Position numbers and translations under genes: made by a program
Notes under the pieces: model-generated
Database searches by the model: none
What the model saw: the letters and a program-made list of their open reading frames with translations, nothing else
Told to the model about the DNA's origin: nothing
Shown: in pieces, positions 52,418 to 60,796 of the stretch
How positions within the stretch are numbered: the first letter of the stretch is position 1
Layout: the number at the start of each line of letters is the position of its first letter
Assembly: GCF_019083965.1 (NCBI RefSeq)
Contig: NZ_JAHRCY010000019.1
Span: forward strand, 103,757-167,756
Reading direction: 5' to 3'
Length of the DNA: 64,000 bases
From: Catellatospora tritici
GTDB lineage: Bacteria > Actinomycetota > Actinomycetes > Mycobacteriales > Micromonosporaceae

Positions 52418-53419
52418 CTACCTCGACGATCGGGGGTCGAGCGCGTCGCGCAGCGCATCACCGAACAGGTTGAAGGCCAGCACCATCACGAAGATGGTGA
52501 TGCCCGGGAAGAAGACGTACGCCGGGTCGGTCTGCAGGTAGTCGATGCTGCGGTCGATCATGCGGCCGAAGTCGGGGATGGGCTCGACCATGCCGACGTC
52601 CAGGAACGACAGTGCCGCCTCGGCGGTGACGTAGTTGGGCAGGGCCAGCGAGAACGAGATCAGGATCGGCGCCCACAGGTTCGGCAGCAGCTGCTTGAAC
52701 AGCATGTGCCCCAGTCCCGCCCCGGCGGCGCGGGCCGCCTCGACGAACTCCCGCTCGCGCAGCGACATCACCTGGCCGCGCACCAGCCGGGCGGTGCCCG
52801 TCCAGCCGAACACGGCGAAGATCCCGACCAGCACGACGCCTCGGAACAGCGGCGGGATGTCGTCGCGCGGCCCATAGAAGCGCAGCGCCACCGTCGGCAC
52901 CACGGCCAGCGCGAACACCATGAACGGCATCGCCAGCGCGAAGTCCATCACCCAGCCCAGCACCGCGTCGGCCCAGCGCCCCAGATAGCCCGCGGCCAGG
53001 CCGACGAGCACACCGATGACGCTGGTCAACGTGGCGGCCGCGGTCGCGATCAGCAGTGACGTCCGTATGCCGTAGACCATGCGGATGAAGATGTCGCGGC
53101 CCAGGCCCGGCTCCAGGCCGAACCAGTGGTCGCCGTCGACCCCGCCCGCGTAGCCCAGCGGCATGCCGAACCGGTCCAGCCGGTCCTGGAACTGCGCGTT
53201 CGGGCTGATCCCGTACGCCCACTCGATCAGCGGCGCCGCCAGGGCGATGAGCAGCATCAGCACGATCGCGACCGCCCCGGCCACGGCGACCTTGTCCTGC
53301 TTCAGCCGCGCCCAGGCCAGCTGACCGGGCGACCGCCCGGCGACCTCCGGCGCGGCCGCCGCGACGGGGTCGGTCGGGGGTGGGGCGAGGTTCAGGTCGA
53401 CCTCAGTCGGCATCGCCAT
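52418..53419 (-). CDS. Peptide ABC transporter permease, DppC type, 333 aa
   Basis: Second permease of the peptide importer. A cytoplasmic N-terminus includes SPGQLAWARLKQDKVAVAGA, the usual OppC_N segment before helix 1. The EAA loop is LREREFVEAARAAGAGLGHM. GITIFVMVLAFNLFGDALRD followed by ALDPR is the conserved C-terminus of DppC/OppC proteins. The start (53419, or 53413) overlaps the 3' end of the ATPase gene, showing tight coupling. It functions with the DppB-type protein and two ATPases encoded upstream. Confidence 0.9.
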   Translation of the reverse strand: MAMPTEVDLNLAPPPTDPVAAAAPEVAGRSPGQLAWARLKQDKVAVAGAVAIVLMLLIALAAPLIEWAYGISPNAQFQDRLDRFGMPLGYAGGVDGDHWFGLEPGLGRDIFIRMVYGIRTSLLIATAAATLTSVIGVLVGLAAGYLGRWADAVLGWVMDFALAMPFMVFALAVVPTVALRFYGPRDDIPPLFRGVVLVGIFAVFGWTGTARLVRGQVMSLREREFVEAARAAGAGLGHMLFKQLLPNLWAPILISFSLALPNYVTAEAALSFLDVGMVEPIPDFGRMIDRSIDYLQTDPAYVFFPGITIFVMVLAFNLFGDALRDALDPRSSR

Positions 53420-54401
53420 GGGCGGCCTCGCCTTCTGCGAGTGCGGACTCGGGCTCCGGGAAGTGACAGGCGACCGCCTGGCGGCTGCCCTCGCGCGGGA
53501 TCAGCTCGGGTTCGGCGGTGGCGCACAGGTCCTGCGCCTTCCAGCACCGGGTCCGGAACCGGCAGCCCGACGGCGGGTCGGTGGGCGCGGGCACCTCGCC
53601 GGTCAGCCGGATGCGCCCCTGGCCGCTCTCGCCGAGCTCCGGCACGGCCGACAGCAGCGCCCGGGTGTACGGGTGCCGCGGCGCGGCGTAGATGTCCTCC
53701 CGGTCGCCGGACTCGACGACCTTGCCCAGGTACATCACCGCGACCCGCTGGCAGAAGTGCCGCACCACGGCCAGGTCGTGCGCGATCAGCACGAACGTCA
53801 GCCCCAGGTCACGCTGCAGACCGCGCAGCAGGTTGACCACCTGCGCCTGCACCGACACGTCCAGGGCGCTGACCGGCTCGTCGGCCACGATCAGGCGCGG
53901 GTTGAGCGCGAGCGCGCGGGCGATGCCGATGCGCTGGCGCTGGCCGCCGGAGAACTCGTGCGGGTAGCGGTTGTAGTGCTCGGGGTTGAGCCCGACCAGT
54001 TCCAGCAGCTCCTGCACGCGGCGGCGGGTGCCGCCGGACACCTTGATCCCGTTGACCTCCAGCGGCATCGCCACGATCTGGCCCACGGTGTGGCGCGGGT
54101 TGAGCGAGCCGTACGGGTCCTGGAACACGATCTGCACGTCCCTGCGCAGCGGACGCAGCGCCCGTCCGCGCAGGTGCGTGATGTCCCGGCCGTCGAAGGT
54201 GATCTTCCCGGCGGTCGGTTCCAGCAGCCGCACCAGCATCCGGCCGGTGGTGGTCTTCCCGCAGCCGGACTCCCCCACCAGGCCCAGCGCCTCACCGGGC
54301 GCGACTTCCAGGTCCACCCCGGACACGGCCTGCACCGGCGGTCCGCCGCGTGCGGCGAACTCCTTGGTCAGCCCCTCGACCCGCAACAACGGCGCGGTCA
54401 T
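53403..54401 (-). CDS. Peptide ABC transporter ATPase, DppF type, 332 aa
   Basis: Nucleotide-binding subunit. Walker A GLVGESGCGKTTTGRM, Q-loop VFQDPYGSLNPRHTV, signature EFSGGQRQRIGIARAL and Walker B LIVADEPVSALDVSVQ are complete, with the switch His in IAHDLAVVRHF. The C-terminal oligopeptide-transporter extension has Cys ligands of the usual Fe-S type (SGCRFRTRCWKAQDLCA, then ACHF). ATG 54401 overlaps the DppD-type stop by 4 nt (ATGA). It powers import together with the DppD-type ATPase. Confidence 0.93.
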   Translation of the reverse strand: MTAPLLRVEGLTKEFAARGGPPVQAVSGVDLEVAPGEALGLVGESGCGKTTTGRMLVRLLEPTAGKITFDGRDITHLRGRALRPLRRDVQIVFQDPYGSLNPRHTVGQIVAMPLEVNGIKVSGGTRRRVQELLELVGLNPEHYNRYPHEFSGGQRQRIGIARALALNPRLIVADEPVSALDVSVQAQVVNLLRGLQRDLGLTFVLIAHDLAVVRHFCQRVAVMYLGKVVESGDREDIYAAPRHPYTRALLSAVPELGESGQGRIRLTGEVPAPTDPPSGCRFRTRCWKAQDLCATAEPELIPREGSRQAVACHFPEPESALAEGEAAHGDAD

Positions 54402-55423
54402 GCCGACACCCCCGTCTCGGTGCGGGCCGCGCGCCGGTCGGCGGCGGGCAGGTGGCAGGCGGCCAGGTGCCCGGCCTCGCCGGACGGCAGCAGTTCGGGC
54501 ACGCGCTCCCGGCTGGCGCCGCCGGTGCGGTCGGCGAACCGGCAGCGCGGGTGGAAGGCGCACCCGGCGGGCAGGTGGACCAGGCTGGGCGGGTTGCCCG
54601 GGATCGGCACCAGGTCGTCGGTGACCCGGCCGTGCAGGCTGGGCACGCTGGCCAGCAGGCCCCACGTGTACGGGTGCTGCGGGTCGCCGAGCACCTGCGC
54701 GGCACTGCCCTGCTCGACGGCGCGGCCGCCGTACATGACCAGCACGTCGTGGGCGACCTGCCGCACCACGCCCAGGTCATGGGTGATCATGATGATCGCG
54801 GACTGGTACTCGCGTTGCAGGTCGGCCAGCAGGTCGAGGATCTGCGCCTGCACGGTCACGTCCAGCGCGGTGGTCGGCTCGTCGGCGATCAGCACCTTCG
54901 GGTTGTTGACCAGCGCCATCGCGATCATCGCGCGCTGGCGCATGCCGCCGGAGAACTCGTGCGGGTACTGGTCGACGCGCCGCTGCGGCTGCGGGATGCC
55001 GACCCGGCCGAGCAGGTCGATCGCGTGCCTGCGCGCGGCGGCTCGGCCGACCCCCGGCTGGTGCACCCGGTGCGCCTCGGTGATCTGGCGCCCCACGGTG
55101 TAGTACGGGTGCAGCGCCGACAGCGGGTCCTGGAAGATCATCGCCAGGTCACCGCCGCGCAGCCTGCGCCGCTGCGACTCGGGCAGTGCCTGCAGGTCCA
55201 CGCCGTCGACCAGGATCCGGCCGCCGACCTCACTGCGACGGGCGTCGTGCAGGCCCATCACGGCCAGCCCGGTCACGGTCTTGCCGGAGCCGGACTCGCC
55301 GACGATGCCGAGGGTGCGGCCCCGCGCCACGGAGAACGACAGGTCGTTGACCGCGCGCACCACTCCGTCGGAGCTGCGCAGACGCACGGTCAGGTTCTCG
55401 ACCCGCAGGTACGGCACGCTCAC
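54398..55423 (-). CDS. Peptide ABC transporter ATPase, DppD type, 341 aa
   Basis: Nucleotide-binding subunit with Walker A GIVGESGSGKTVTGLAVMGL, Q-loop IFQDPLSALHPYYTV, signature EFSGGMRQRAMIAMAL and Walker B VLIADEPTTALDVTVQ. The C-terminal extension has the usual cysteine cluster (AGCAFHPRCRFADR and ACHLPAADRR). GTG 55423 overlaps the peptidase TGA by 4 nt (GTGA). Part of the tightly coupled peptidase-DppD-DppF-DppC-DppB-receptor unit on the minus strand. Confidence 0.93.
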   Translation of the reverse strand: MSVPYLRVENLTVRLRSSDGVVRAVNDLSFSVARGRTLGIVGESGSGKTVTGLAVMGLHDARRSEVGGRILVDGVDLQALPESQRRRLRGGDLAMIFQDPLSALHPYYTVGRQITEAHRVHQPGVGRAAARRHAIDLLGRVGIPQPQRRVDQYPHEFSGGMRQRAMIAMALVNNPKVLIADEPTTALDVTVQAQILDLLADLQREYQSAIIMITHDLGVVRQVAHDVLVMYGGRAVEQGSAAQVLGDPQHPYTWGLLASVPSLHGRVTDDLVPIPGNPPSLVHLPAGCAFHPRCRFADRTGGASRERVPELLPSGEAGHLAACHLPAADRRAARTETGVSA

Positions 55424-56694
55424 CAGTTCGCCTGCGCCGGTGCGGCGGGCAGCGGAGCGGTCGCCGGGCGCATCACGTAGACCACGCCCCGGCTGCTGTC
55501 GAGCCAGGCCGACTCGAACGCGGCCCGGCCCGCGGTCTTGCGGACCCCGGCGTCGGTGGTGGCGTGCGGGTCGTTGAGCACCGGGTCGCCCGTCGCGCTG
55601 AAGCCGACCAGCACCAGCAGATGCCCGTTGGTGCCGTAGTCCAGGCCCGGGACCTCGCTCTTCTTGAACGACACCGACAGCACCAGCGGAATGCCGGCGG
55701 CGATGAACGCCTCGGCCTCGTTGAGGCTGCGCAGCCGGGTGATGAAACCGTCCAGGCCGCGCGTGGCGGCGTAGGCGGGGTTGAACGGCCAGTTGCCGGT
55801 GCCGTCGTAGGCGTAGTCGAAGGTCTGCCGCGCGGCGTGGTCGACCCAGGGCGCCGGATCGGCGTCGTCGACCCAGGCGTAGTCGGCCGGGCCCGGCAGC
55901 GCGTTCCACCAGGCCAGGACCATCGAGGTGGAGGTGGGGCTGCACCACGCCTCGCCGCCGCCGTTGAACTCCGGGTAGTGCCCGTCGTGCACGTTCTGGG
56001 AGTACTGCGGCACGGCCAGCACGGTGCCCTGGGCCTGCGCGGGGGTGCTGGCGGTGAGCTTGCCGGGTGCGGGCAGCCGCGAGGCCATCGCCCCGGCCGA
56101 ACGCAGGGCCGGGGTGAGGGTGCCGCCCGCCGGGCGCAGCAGCGTGATCCGCAGCTGCCAGGAGGTCCAGCCGCGGCCCGCGGCCGCGATGAAGGTGTCG
56201 ACCGAGACGTTGCCGTCGGCGTCGGCCTGGCCGGGCACGGAGGTGCGCCGGATGCCGGAGTCGGCGTCGGCCCAGCGGCCGAGCAGGTACCACTTGGTGG
56301 TGGTGCCCACCTCGGTGGTGCCGCGCAGTTCGATCTGGACCCAGGTCCCGGCCGGTGCGGCCGCGTTCCAGGACGGGATCGCCTCGGTGGCCGCGAACCC
56401 GGGCGCGGTCCAGGGCGAGGTCCAGGTGGCGTAATCGAACTCGGCGCCGGCGCCGGTGTGCGGGTCCTGGTAGGTCAGCTGCCCGACCGGGGTACCGACG
56501 ACGAGGGTGTCGCCGGTGACGGCGGTGCCCGCGCCGGTGCCCGCGGCGAATCCGGCCGCGCCGGACCAGCGGTGCAGTCTGATGTCGCGGGTGTTCGGCT
56601 GCGGCTTGCCCGCTGCCATGGCGTCCTCCCCCAGTGGGAGCCCCGCCGCGCCACCCGCGATGACCGCGGCGCGCAGTACGGTGCGTCGATCCAT
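55420..56694 (-). CDS. Exported C39-like peptidase, first gene of the peptide importer operon, 424 aa
   Basis: Exported protein with an RR-containing signal (MDRRTVLRAAVIAGGAAGLP), possibly Tat-dependent. Residues 60-200 are a beta-sandwich-like region without a named family. The C-terminal papain-like domain (about 222-410) has Cys251 (GEAWCSPTSTSMVL), His358 (GTNGHLLVLVGF) and Asp375 (GDPVLNDPHA), matching Peptidase_C39-like enzymes. ATG 56694 has GGGAG upstream; the ORF extends further without homology. Its stop overlaps the DppD-type GTG, so peptidase and importer are translated together. It could trim cell-wall or environmental peptides for import (inference). Confidence 0.82.
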   Translation of the reverse strand: MDRRTVLRAAVIAGGAAGLPLGEDAMAAGKPQPNTRDIRLHRWSGAAGFAAGTGAGTAVTGDTLVVGTPVGQLTYQDPHTGAGAEFDYATWTSPWTAPGFAATEAIPSWNAAAPAGTWVQIELRGTTEVGTTTKWYLLGRWADADSGIRRTSVPGQADADGNVSVDTFIAAAGRGWTSWQLRITLLRPAGGTLTPALRSAGAMASRLPAPGKLTASTPAQAQGTVLAVPQYSQNVHDGHYPEFNGGGEAWCSPTSTSMVLAWWNALPGPADYAWVDDADPAPWVDHAARQTFDYAYDGTGNWPFNPAYAATRGLDGFITRLRSLNEAEAFIAAGIPLVLSVSFKKSEVPGLDYGTNGHLLVLVGFSATGDPVLNDPHATTDAGVRKTAGRAAFESAWLDSSRGVVYVMRPATAPLPAAPAQANW

Positions 56695-56843
56695 GCTCCC
56701 GGCTCCATCCCCGACAGGTTGATGAAGGAATATGGTCAGGAAGCCTGGCACAGGCGGAGATTCTTTACAAGAGCCAGATGGCGCCGTATGGACACGGCTC
56801 GGTCACAGCTCCGCGGCACTACCGCGCGTACTGTCCGAACCCT

Positions 56844-57359
56844 TCAGTAGTAGCCGATCTGTCCGTCCGCGAGTTCCCGGATGGCGTCGGCGTGCCCCGC
56901 GTGCCGGGCGGTCTCCTCGATCATGTGCAGCAGGATCCAGCGCACCGACGCGGCGGAGGCCTTGTAGTCGGAGTGGCGTCCGGTGTCGTCGAGCGAGTGC
57001 GCGGCGATGATCTCGTCGGAGGCGGCGCACTGGGCCCGGTAGTCGGCGACCAGCTGCGACAGCGGGACGCCCTCGACCTTCATGTCGAGGTCCTCGCCGT
57101 CCTGGTCGAACTGCGGGTTGAGCTCGGCCCCGCGCCCCAGCAGGATCACCTCGAACCAGCAGTGCTCGGTCCAGCGCAGGTGGGCCAGCAGGCCCGCCAT
57201 GGTCATCAGTGGCGACGCGGGCAGCACCGGCCGGTAGGCGTCGACATCGGACAGGCCCTCGCACTTCCAGGCGATGATGTCGCGCTGCATCTGCAGCCAG
57301 CCGAGCAACTGGGTGCGTTCGTCGGCGGTGTAGTCGGGGCGGATACGCGCTTGGCTCAC
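56844..57359 (-). CDS. DinB/DUF664-family protein, 171 aa
   Basis: Four-helix DinB-superfamily protein with the DUF664 arrangement. LAHLRWTEHCWFEVILLGRG in the second helix and HMIEETARHAGHADAIRELA in the last carry the predicted metal-binding His residues. The GTG start at 57359 extends MSQARIRPDYTADERTQLLG. A paralogue lies at 61733-62206 with the same ARHAGHADILREL ending. Related proteins are thiol-dependent or metal-dependent enzymes, but the reaction is unknown. It is transcribed alone on the minus strand. Confidence 0.82.
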   Translation of the reverse strand: MSQARIRPDYTADERTQLLGWLQMQRDIIAWKCEGLSDVDAYRPVLPASPLMTMAGLLAHLRWTEHCWFEVILLGRGAELNPQFDQDGEDLDMKVEGVPLSQLVADYRAQCAASDEIIAAHSLDDTGRHSDYKASAASVRWILLHMIEETARHAGHADAIRELADGQIGYY

Positions 57360-57456
57360 GTTGGCCGACCGTACCCGAACGGCCGAACTCTCGCAGCCCC
57401 ATTCGGCCGGAGCGGGCCGCCGCCCGATGGAGCGGCGGCCCGCGACGCTCGGCCGG

Positions 57457-57829
57457 TCAGGCCACGGCTTCGAACTGCACCTGCGGGTCGCCGTGGGCGG
57501 CGGTGCCCCACACGGCGTCGTACGACCACGAAGCCCCAGGAGGCCAGGTGCGGCATGGTGCCGTAGTACTTGCTGACCGACCGCAGGAAGCCGTGTCCGA
57601 ACGCGATGGCCGGAAAGCGGCCCGTCGCGACGGCGGCGTTCTGCCCGGCGGTCGTGGCCGGGTAGTAGATGCGGGCACTGAAGGAACGGCCGGACGCGCT
57701 CACCGACGCGTCGACGTAGCCGACCGCGTACGAGCCGGGCACGGACGTGTCGGCTGCCGCCGCCGGGGACGCCGTGCCCACGGCAGCGCCGGTGAGCAGC
57801 GTGTGGACGAGGATCGCTCGCCCGAACAT
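57457..57829 (-). pseudogene. Secreted alpha/beta hydrolase (lipase-like), internally deleted and frameshifted
   Basis: ATG 57829 (GAGGAG upstream) starts a signal peptide and the N-terminal part of a lipase/dienelactone-type hydrolase (SARIYYPATTAGQNAAVATG, then RFPAIAFGHGFLRSVSKYYG, then HLASWGFVVV). At about 57540 the frame breaks. Another frame carries what looks like the C-terminal end (YDAVWGTAAHGDPQVQFEAV, stop 57457). The central domain with the nucleophile serine and most of the catalytic core is missing. An internal deletion explains it. Operator-like dyads directly upstream (57844-57879) match one at 59751. Confidence 0.65.
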
Positions 57830-57843
57830 GGATGCTCCTCTGT

Positions 57844-57879
57844 TGGGACACCGGTTCCCACAGTGGAACACTGTTTCCA
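57844..57879. promoter_or_regulatory. Two operator-like dyads
   Basis: TGGGACACCGGTTCCCA (57844-57860) and TGGAACACTGTTTCCA (57864-57879) are near-perfect dyads just upstream of the dead hydrolase gene. The second, with its trailing CCAGAGAAAC, strongly resembles the site at 59751-59769 and its trailing CCAGAGGAAC. They probably bind the same repressor (TetR- or GntR-like; not identified here). Confidence 0.55.
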
Positions 57880-57910
57880 CCAGAGAAACAATGCCATCTA
57901 TGTGCCAACG

Positions 57911-58540
57911 TCAGGCGGCAGCCGCCAGCCGTTTCAGCGCGTCGGCCAGGTCCACCACGTCGGCATACTTGGCGTCCAGGTCGAACAGGTTCGACTCGTG
58001 CGGGCCCGGGTCGCGATCGGCGCACGCCTGGCGCACCACCATCGGCCGGAACCCGTGCTGCAGCGCGTCCACGGCGGTCGCCCGCACGCACCCGCTGGTC
58101 GAGAAGCCGCCGACCACGACGGTGTCCACTCCGTTGGCGGTCAGCCACGCCGCCAGCGCGGTCCCGGCGAAGGCGCTGGCGTAGTGCTTGAGCACCACGT
58201 GCTCGCCGGGCGCGGGCGCGAGCTCGGCGGGGAACTCCCCCAGCGGGCCGCCCGCCGCGAACACCGACAGCACCGGCACCTTCGCGGCGAACAGCGGCGC
58301 CTCGGCGCAGCTGCTGTCGGCGTACCGGACGCCGGTCAGCACCACCGGGACGCCCGCCGCGCGCGCGGCCGCGAGCAGCTCGGACATCACGCCCACCGCG
58401 GCCGTCCCGGTGCTCAAGTGCAGGGGCGAACCCTCGACCGTGTACGCGACCACCGGGTCGACCAGCAGCAGCGCGGGCCGCCGCCCCCAGCCCAGCCGCC
58501 GGGCGAACCCGGCGGCGGCGTAGTCGGCGTCCAGCTCCAT
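57911..58540 (-). CDS. Isochorismatase-family cysteine hydrolase, 209 aa
   Basis: Cytoplasmic hydrolase resembling N-carbamoylsarcosine or maleamate amidohydrolases. The catalytic triad is visible: D28 (LLLVDPVVAY), K118 (VVLKHYASAF) and C151 (FSTSGCVRATAVDAL), the last in the conserved S-T-S-G-C-V-R loop. The length is usual for the family. ATG 58540 overlaps the stop of the CoA-transferase gene by one base, so both form one operon. With the acyl-CoA genes it may serve a small catabolic path, for example of an amide or dicarboxylate; the substrate is unknown. Confidence 0.85.
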   Translation of the reverse strand: MELDADYAAAGFARRLGWGRRPALLLVDPVVAYTVEGSPLHLSTGTAAVGVMSELLAAARAAGVPVVLTGVRYADSSCAEAPLFAAKVPVLSVFAAGGPLGEFPAELAPAPGEHVVLKHYASAFAGTALAAWLTANGVDTVVVGGFSTSGCVRATAVDALQHGFRPMVVRQACADRDPGPHESNLFDLDAKYADVVDLADALKRLAAAA

Positions 58541-59733
58541 CAGATGACCCCCTGCTCGCGCAGGTCACTTCGCTCGGCCTCGGACAGCCCGAGCAGCTGC
58601 CCGTAGACCTCGTCGTTGTGGCTGCCCAGGGTCGGTCCGGCCCAGCGGACCGAGCCCGGGTCGGCCGACAGCCGGGGCGCGACGTTCTGCATGGGCAGCT
58701 CGCCGAAGTCCGGGTGCGGCACCTTCACGATCGCCTCGCGCGCGGCGAAGTGCGGGTCGGCGAGCATGTCCTTGGCGGTGTACACGCCGCCCGCGGGCAC
58801 GCCCGCCTCGTGCAGCGCCGCCAGCAGCTTGTCCGACTGCTGGGTGCGCGTCCACGCGCTGATCAGATCGTCGAGCTCGGCCTGGTGGGCGCCGCGCGAG
58901 CCGTGCGTGGCGTAGCGCGGATCGGCCGACAGCTCCGGCGTCCCCATGACCTCGCACAGCCGCCCGAAGACGGTGTCCTGGTTGGCGGCGATCAGCACCT
59001 CGCTGCCGTCGGCGGTCGGGTAGGCATTGCTGGGGGCGACGTTGGGCAGGATCGCACCGGTGCGCTCGCGCTGGTATCCGGCCACGGCCCACTCGGTGAC
59101 CAGCGACTCCATCATCGCCAGCACCGCCTCGTAGATCGCTGAGTCGACGACCTGGCCCCGCCCGGTGCGGGTGCGGGCGTGCAGCGCGGCGAGCGTGCCG
59201 TACGCGGCGTAGGTGGCGGCCAGCGAGTCGCCCAGCGAGATGCCCGAGCGCGACGGCGGCCGGTCGGCCTCGCCGGTGACGTACCGGATGCCGCCCATGG
59301 CCTCGCCGATCGAGCCGAACCCGGCCCGGGGCGAGTACGGGCCGGTCTGCCCGTAGCCGGTGACGCGCACCAGGATCAGCCTCGGGTTGATCTCCGACAG
59401 CTGCTCGTAGCCCAGGCCCCAGCGTTCGAGAGTGCCGGGGCGGAAGTTCTCCAGCAGCACGTCGGACCGCTCGACCAGGCGTCGCAGCAGGTCCTGGCCC
59501 GCCTGCGTACGCAGGTTGCAGGTCACCGACTTCTTGTTGCGGGCGACCACCGGCCACCACAGCGACTGCCCGTGCGGTTTCTCGCGCCCCCACTGGCGCA
59601 TCGGATCGCCCTTGCCCGGGTCCTCCAGTTTGATCACTTCTGCGCCGAAGTCGCCCAGCAGCTGCCCGCAGAACGGACCTGCCAGCAGCGTGCCGGTCTC
59701 GATGACCCTGATGTCGGATAGTGCCCCTGTCAC
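58540..59733 (-). CDS. CaiB/BaiF family (class III) CoA-transferase, 397 aa
   Basis: Moves CoA between organic acids. LLAGPFCGQLLGDFGAEVIK followed by LEDPGKGDPMR is the N-terminal family signature. The predicted catalytic Asp is D169 (GISLGDSLAATYAAYGTLAA), at the same residue number as in formyl-CoA transferase. Motif NFRPGTLERWGLGYEQL is standard. First gene of the operon with the isochorismatase-like gene, divergent from the HMG-CoA-lyase-like gene; the 60-nt gap holds the operator-like site 59751-59769. It likely activates an acid that the lyase product pathway then degrades (inference). Confidence 0.9.
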   Translation of the reverse strand: MTGALSDIRVIETGTLLAGPFCGQLLGDFGAEVIKLEDPGKGDPMRQWGREKPHGQSLWWPVVARNKKSVTCNLRTQAGQDLLRRLVERSDVLLENFRPGTLERWGLGYEQLSEINPRLILVRVTGYGQTGPYSPRAGFGSIGEAMGGIRYVTGEADRPPSRSGISLGDSLAATYAAYGTLAALHARTRTGRGQVVDSAIYEAVLAMMESLVTEWAVAGYQRERTGAILPNVAPSNAYPTADGSEVLIAANQDTVFGRLCEVMGTPELSADPRYATHGSRGAHQAELDDLISAWTRTQQSDKLLAALHEAGVPAGGVYTAKDMLADPHFAAREAIVKVPHPDFGELPMQNVAPRLSADPGSVRWAGPTLGSHNDEVYGQLLGLSEAERSDLREQGVI

Positions 59734-59750
59734 CGCCGCATCCTATGCTT

Positions 59751-59769
59751 TGGAAACACCGTTTCGCCA
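59751..59769. promoter_or_regulatory. Operator-like dyad in the CoA-transferase/lyase divergent promoter
   Basis: TGGAAACACCGTTTCGCCA contains GAAAC and GTTTC 3 nt apart. It is related to the dyads at 57844-57879. Its central place in a 60-nt divergent promoter suggests repression of both directions. Confidence 0.55.
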
Positions 59770-59793
59770 GAGGAACCAACTGAAGGAGCACCC

Positions 59794-60687
59794 GTGTCGG
59801 AGATCGTCGAGGTCGGGCCCCGCGACGGGCTGCAGAACGAGAAGACGCTGCTGCCCACCGACGTGAAGGTCGACTACATCACCCGGGCGATCGCCGCGGG
59901 CGTACGCCGCGTCGAGGCGGTCGCCTTCGCCCACCCGGCCCGCGTACCGCAGCTGGCCGACGCCGAAGCGGTGCTGGCCGCGCTCCCCCGCCCCGCCGAG
60001 GTCTCCTACATCGGCCTGGTCCTCAACCGGCGCGGCCTCGACCGCGCCCTGGCCAGCGCCGGAGTCGACGAGATCAACTACGTGGTGGTCGCCACCGACG
60101 AGTTCTCCCAGCGCAACCAGGGCATGGACACCCGTGCCTCGCTGGCGCAGTGGGCCGACGTCGGCGTCGCCGCTCGGCAGGCCGGACTGCGCACCACGCT
60201 GACCATCGCCGCCGCGTTCGGCTGCCCGTTCACCGGCGAGGTCACCACCGAACGGGTACGCGAGATCGCCGAGCTCGGCCTGGCCGGGCAGCCCGACGAG
60301 ATCTGCCTGGCCGACACCATCGGCGCCGGGGTCCCGCGCCAGGTCGCGGCACTGGCCTCGGCGGTGCGCTCGGTGACGTACGGCGTCACGCTGCGGGCGC
60401 ACTTCCACAACACCCGCAACACCGGCTACGCCAACGCGATGGCGGCCCTGGAGCACGGATTCGGGGCGCTGGACGCCAGCACCGGCGGCATCGGCGGCTG
60501 CCCGTTCGCGCCCGCCGCGACCGGCAACATCGCCACCGAGGACCTGGCCTGGCTGCTGGAACGCTCCGGTGTCGACACCGGCACCGACCCGGGGCGCCTG
60601 GCCGACACCGGCACCTGGATCGCCGACCAGCTGGCCATCACCGCCCCGGCGATGCTCGGCCGCGCGGGCCTCTTCCCCTCACGCTGA
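59794..60687 (+). CDS. Hydroxymethylglutaryl-CoA lyase-like (HMGL/DRE-TIM family), 297 aa
   Basis: TIM-barrel lyase that splits 3-hydroxy-3-methylglutaryl-CoA or a similar hydroxyacyl-CoA. VEVGPRDGLQNE (5-16) is the DRE-TIM start. The active-site Cys loop is STGGIGGCPFAPAATGNIAT. Metal-site His residues appear in AHFHNTRNTG, where classic HMGL has HCHDTYGQ, so substrate specificity may differ. GTG 59794 has AAGGAG 6 nt upstream. It is divergent from the CoA-transferase operon with a shared operator, making a small acyl-CoA catabolic unit. The REP-like palindrome follows its stop. Confidence 0.85.
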   Translation: MSEIVEVGPRDGLQNEKTLLPTDVKVDYITRAIAAGVRRVEAVAFAHPARVPQLADAEAVLAALPRPAEVSYIGLVLNRRGLDRALASAGVDEINYVVVATDEFSQRNQGMDTRASLAQWADVGVAARQAGLRTTLTIAAAFGCPFTGEVTTERVREIAELGLAGQPDEICLADTIGAGVPRQVAALASAVRSVTYGVTLRAHFHNTRNTGYANAMAALEHGFGALDASTGGIGGCPFAPAATGNIATEDLAWLLERSGVDTGTDPGRLADTGTWIADQLAITAPAMLGRAGLFPSR

Positions 60688-60726
60688 CCCCACCCCACCC
60701 CGGCGGGGCGGGGCGGCGGGTTCTCG

Positions 60727-60788
60727 TGCAGTTTCGGGCAAAGTGCAGGAATCATGAGCCGGATTCCCGCACTTTCCCCGAAACTGCA
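60727..60788. repeat. Second copy of the long palindrome (REP-like) after the lyase gene
   Basis: Arms 60727-60752 and 60763-60788 pair at 24 of 26 positions around a 10-nt loop. The core TTTCGGGCAAAGTGCAGGAA and its partner match the palindrome at 19386-19435 over almost the full arm, and both have 10-nt loops of unrelated sequence. It serves as a terminator and is a member of a dispersed repeat family. Confidence 0.7.
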
Positions 60789-60796
60789 GCCTCCTG

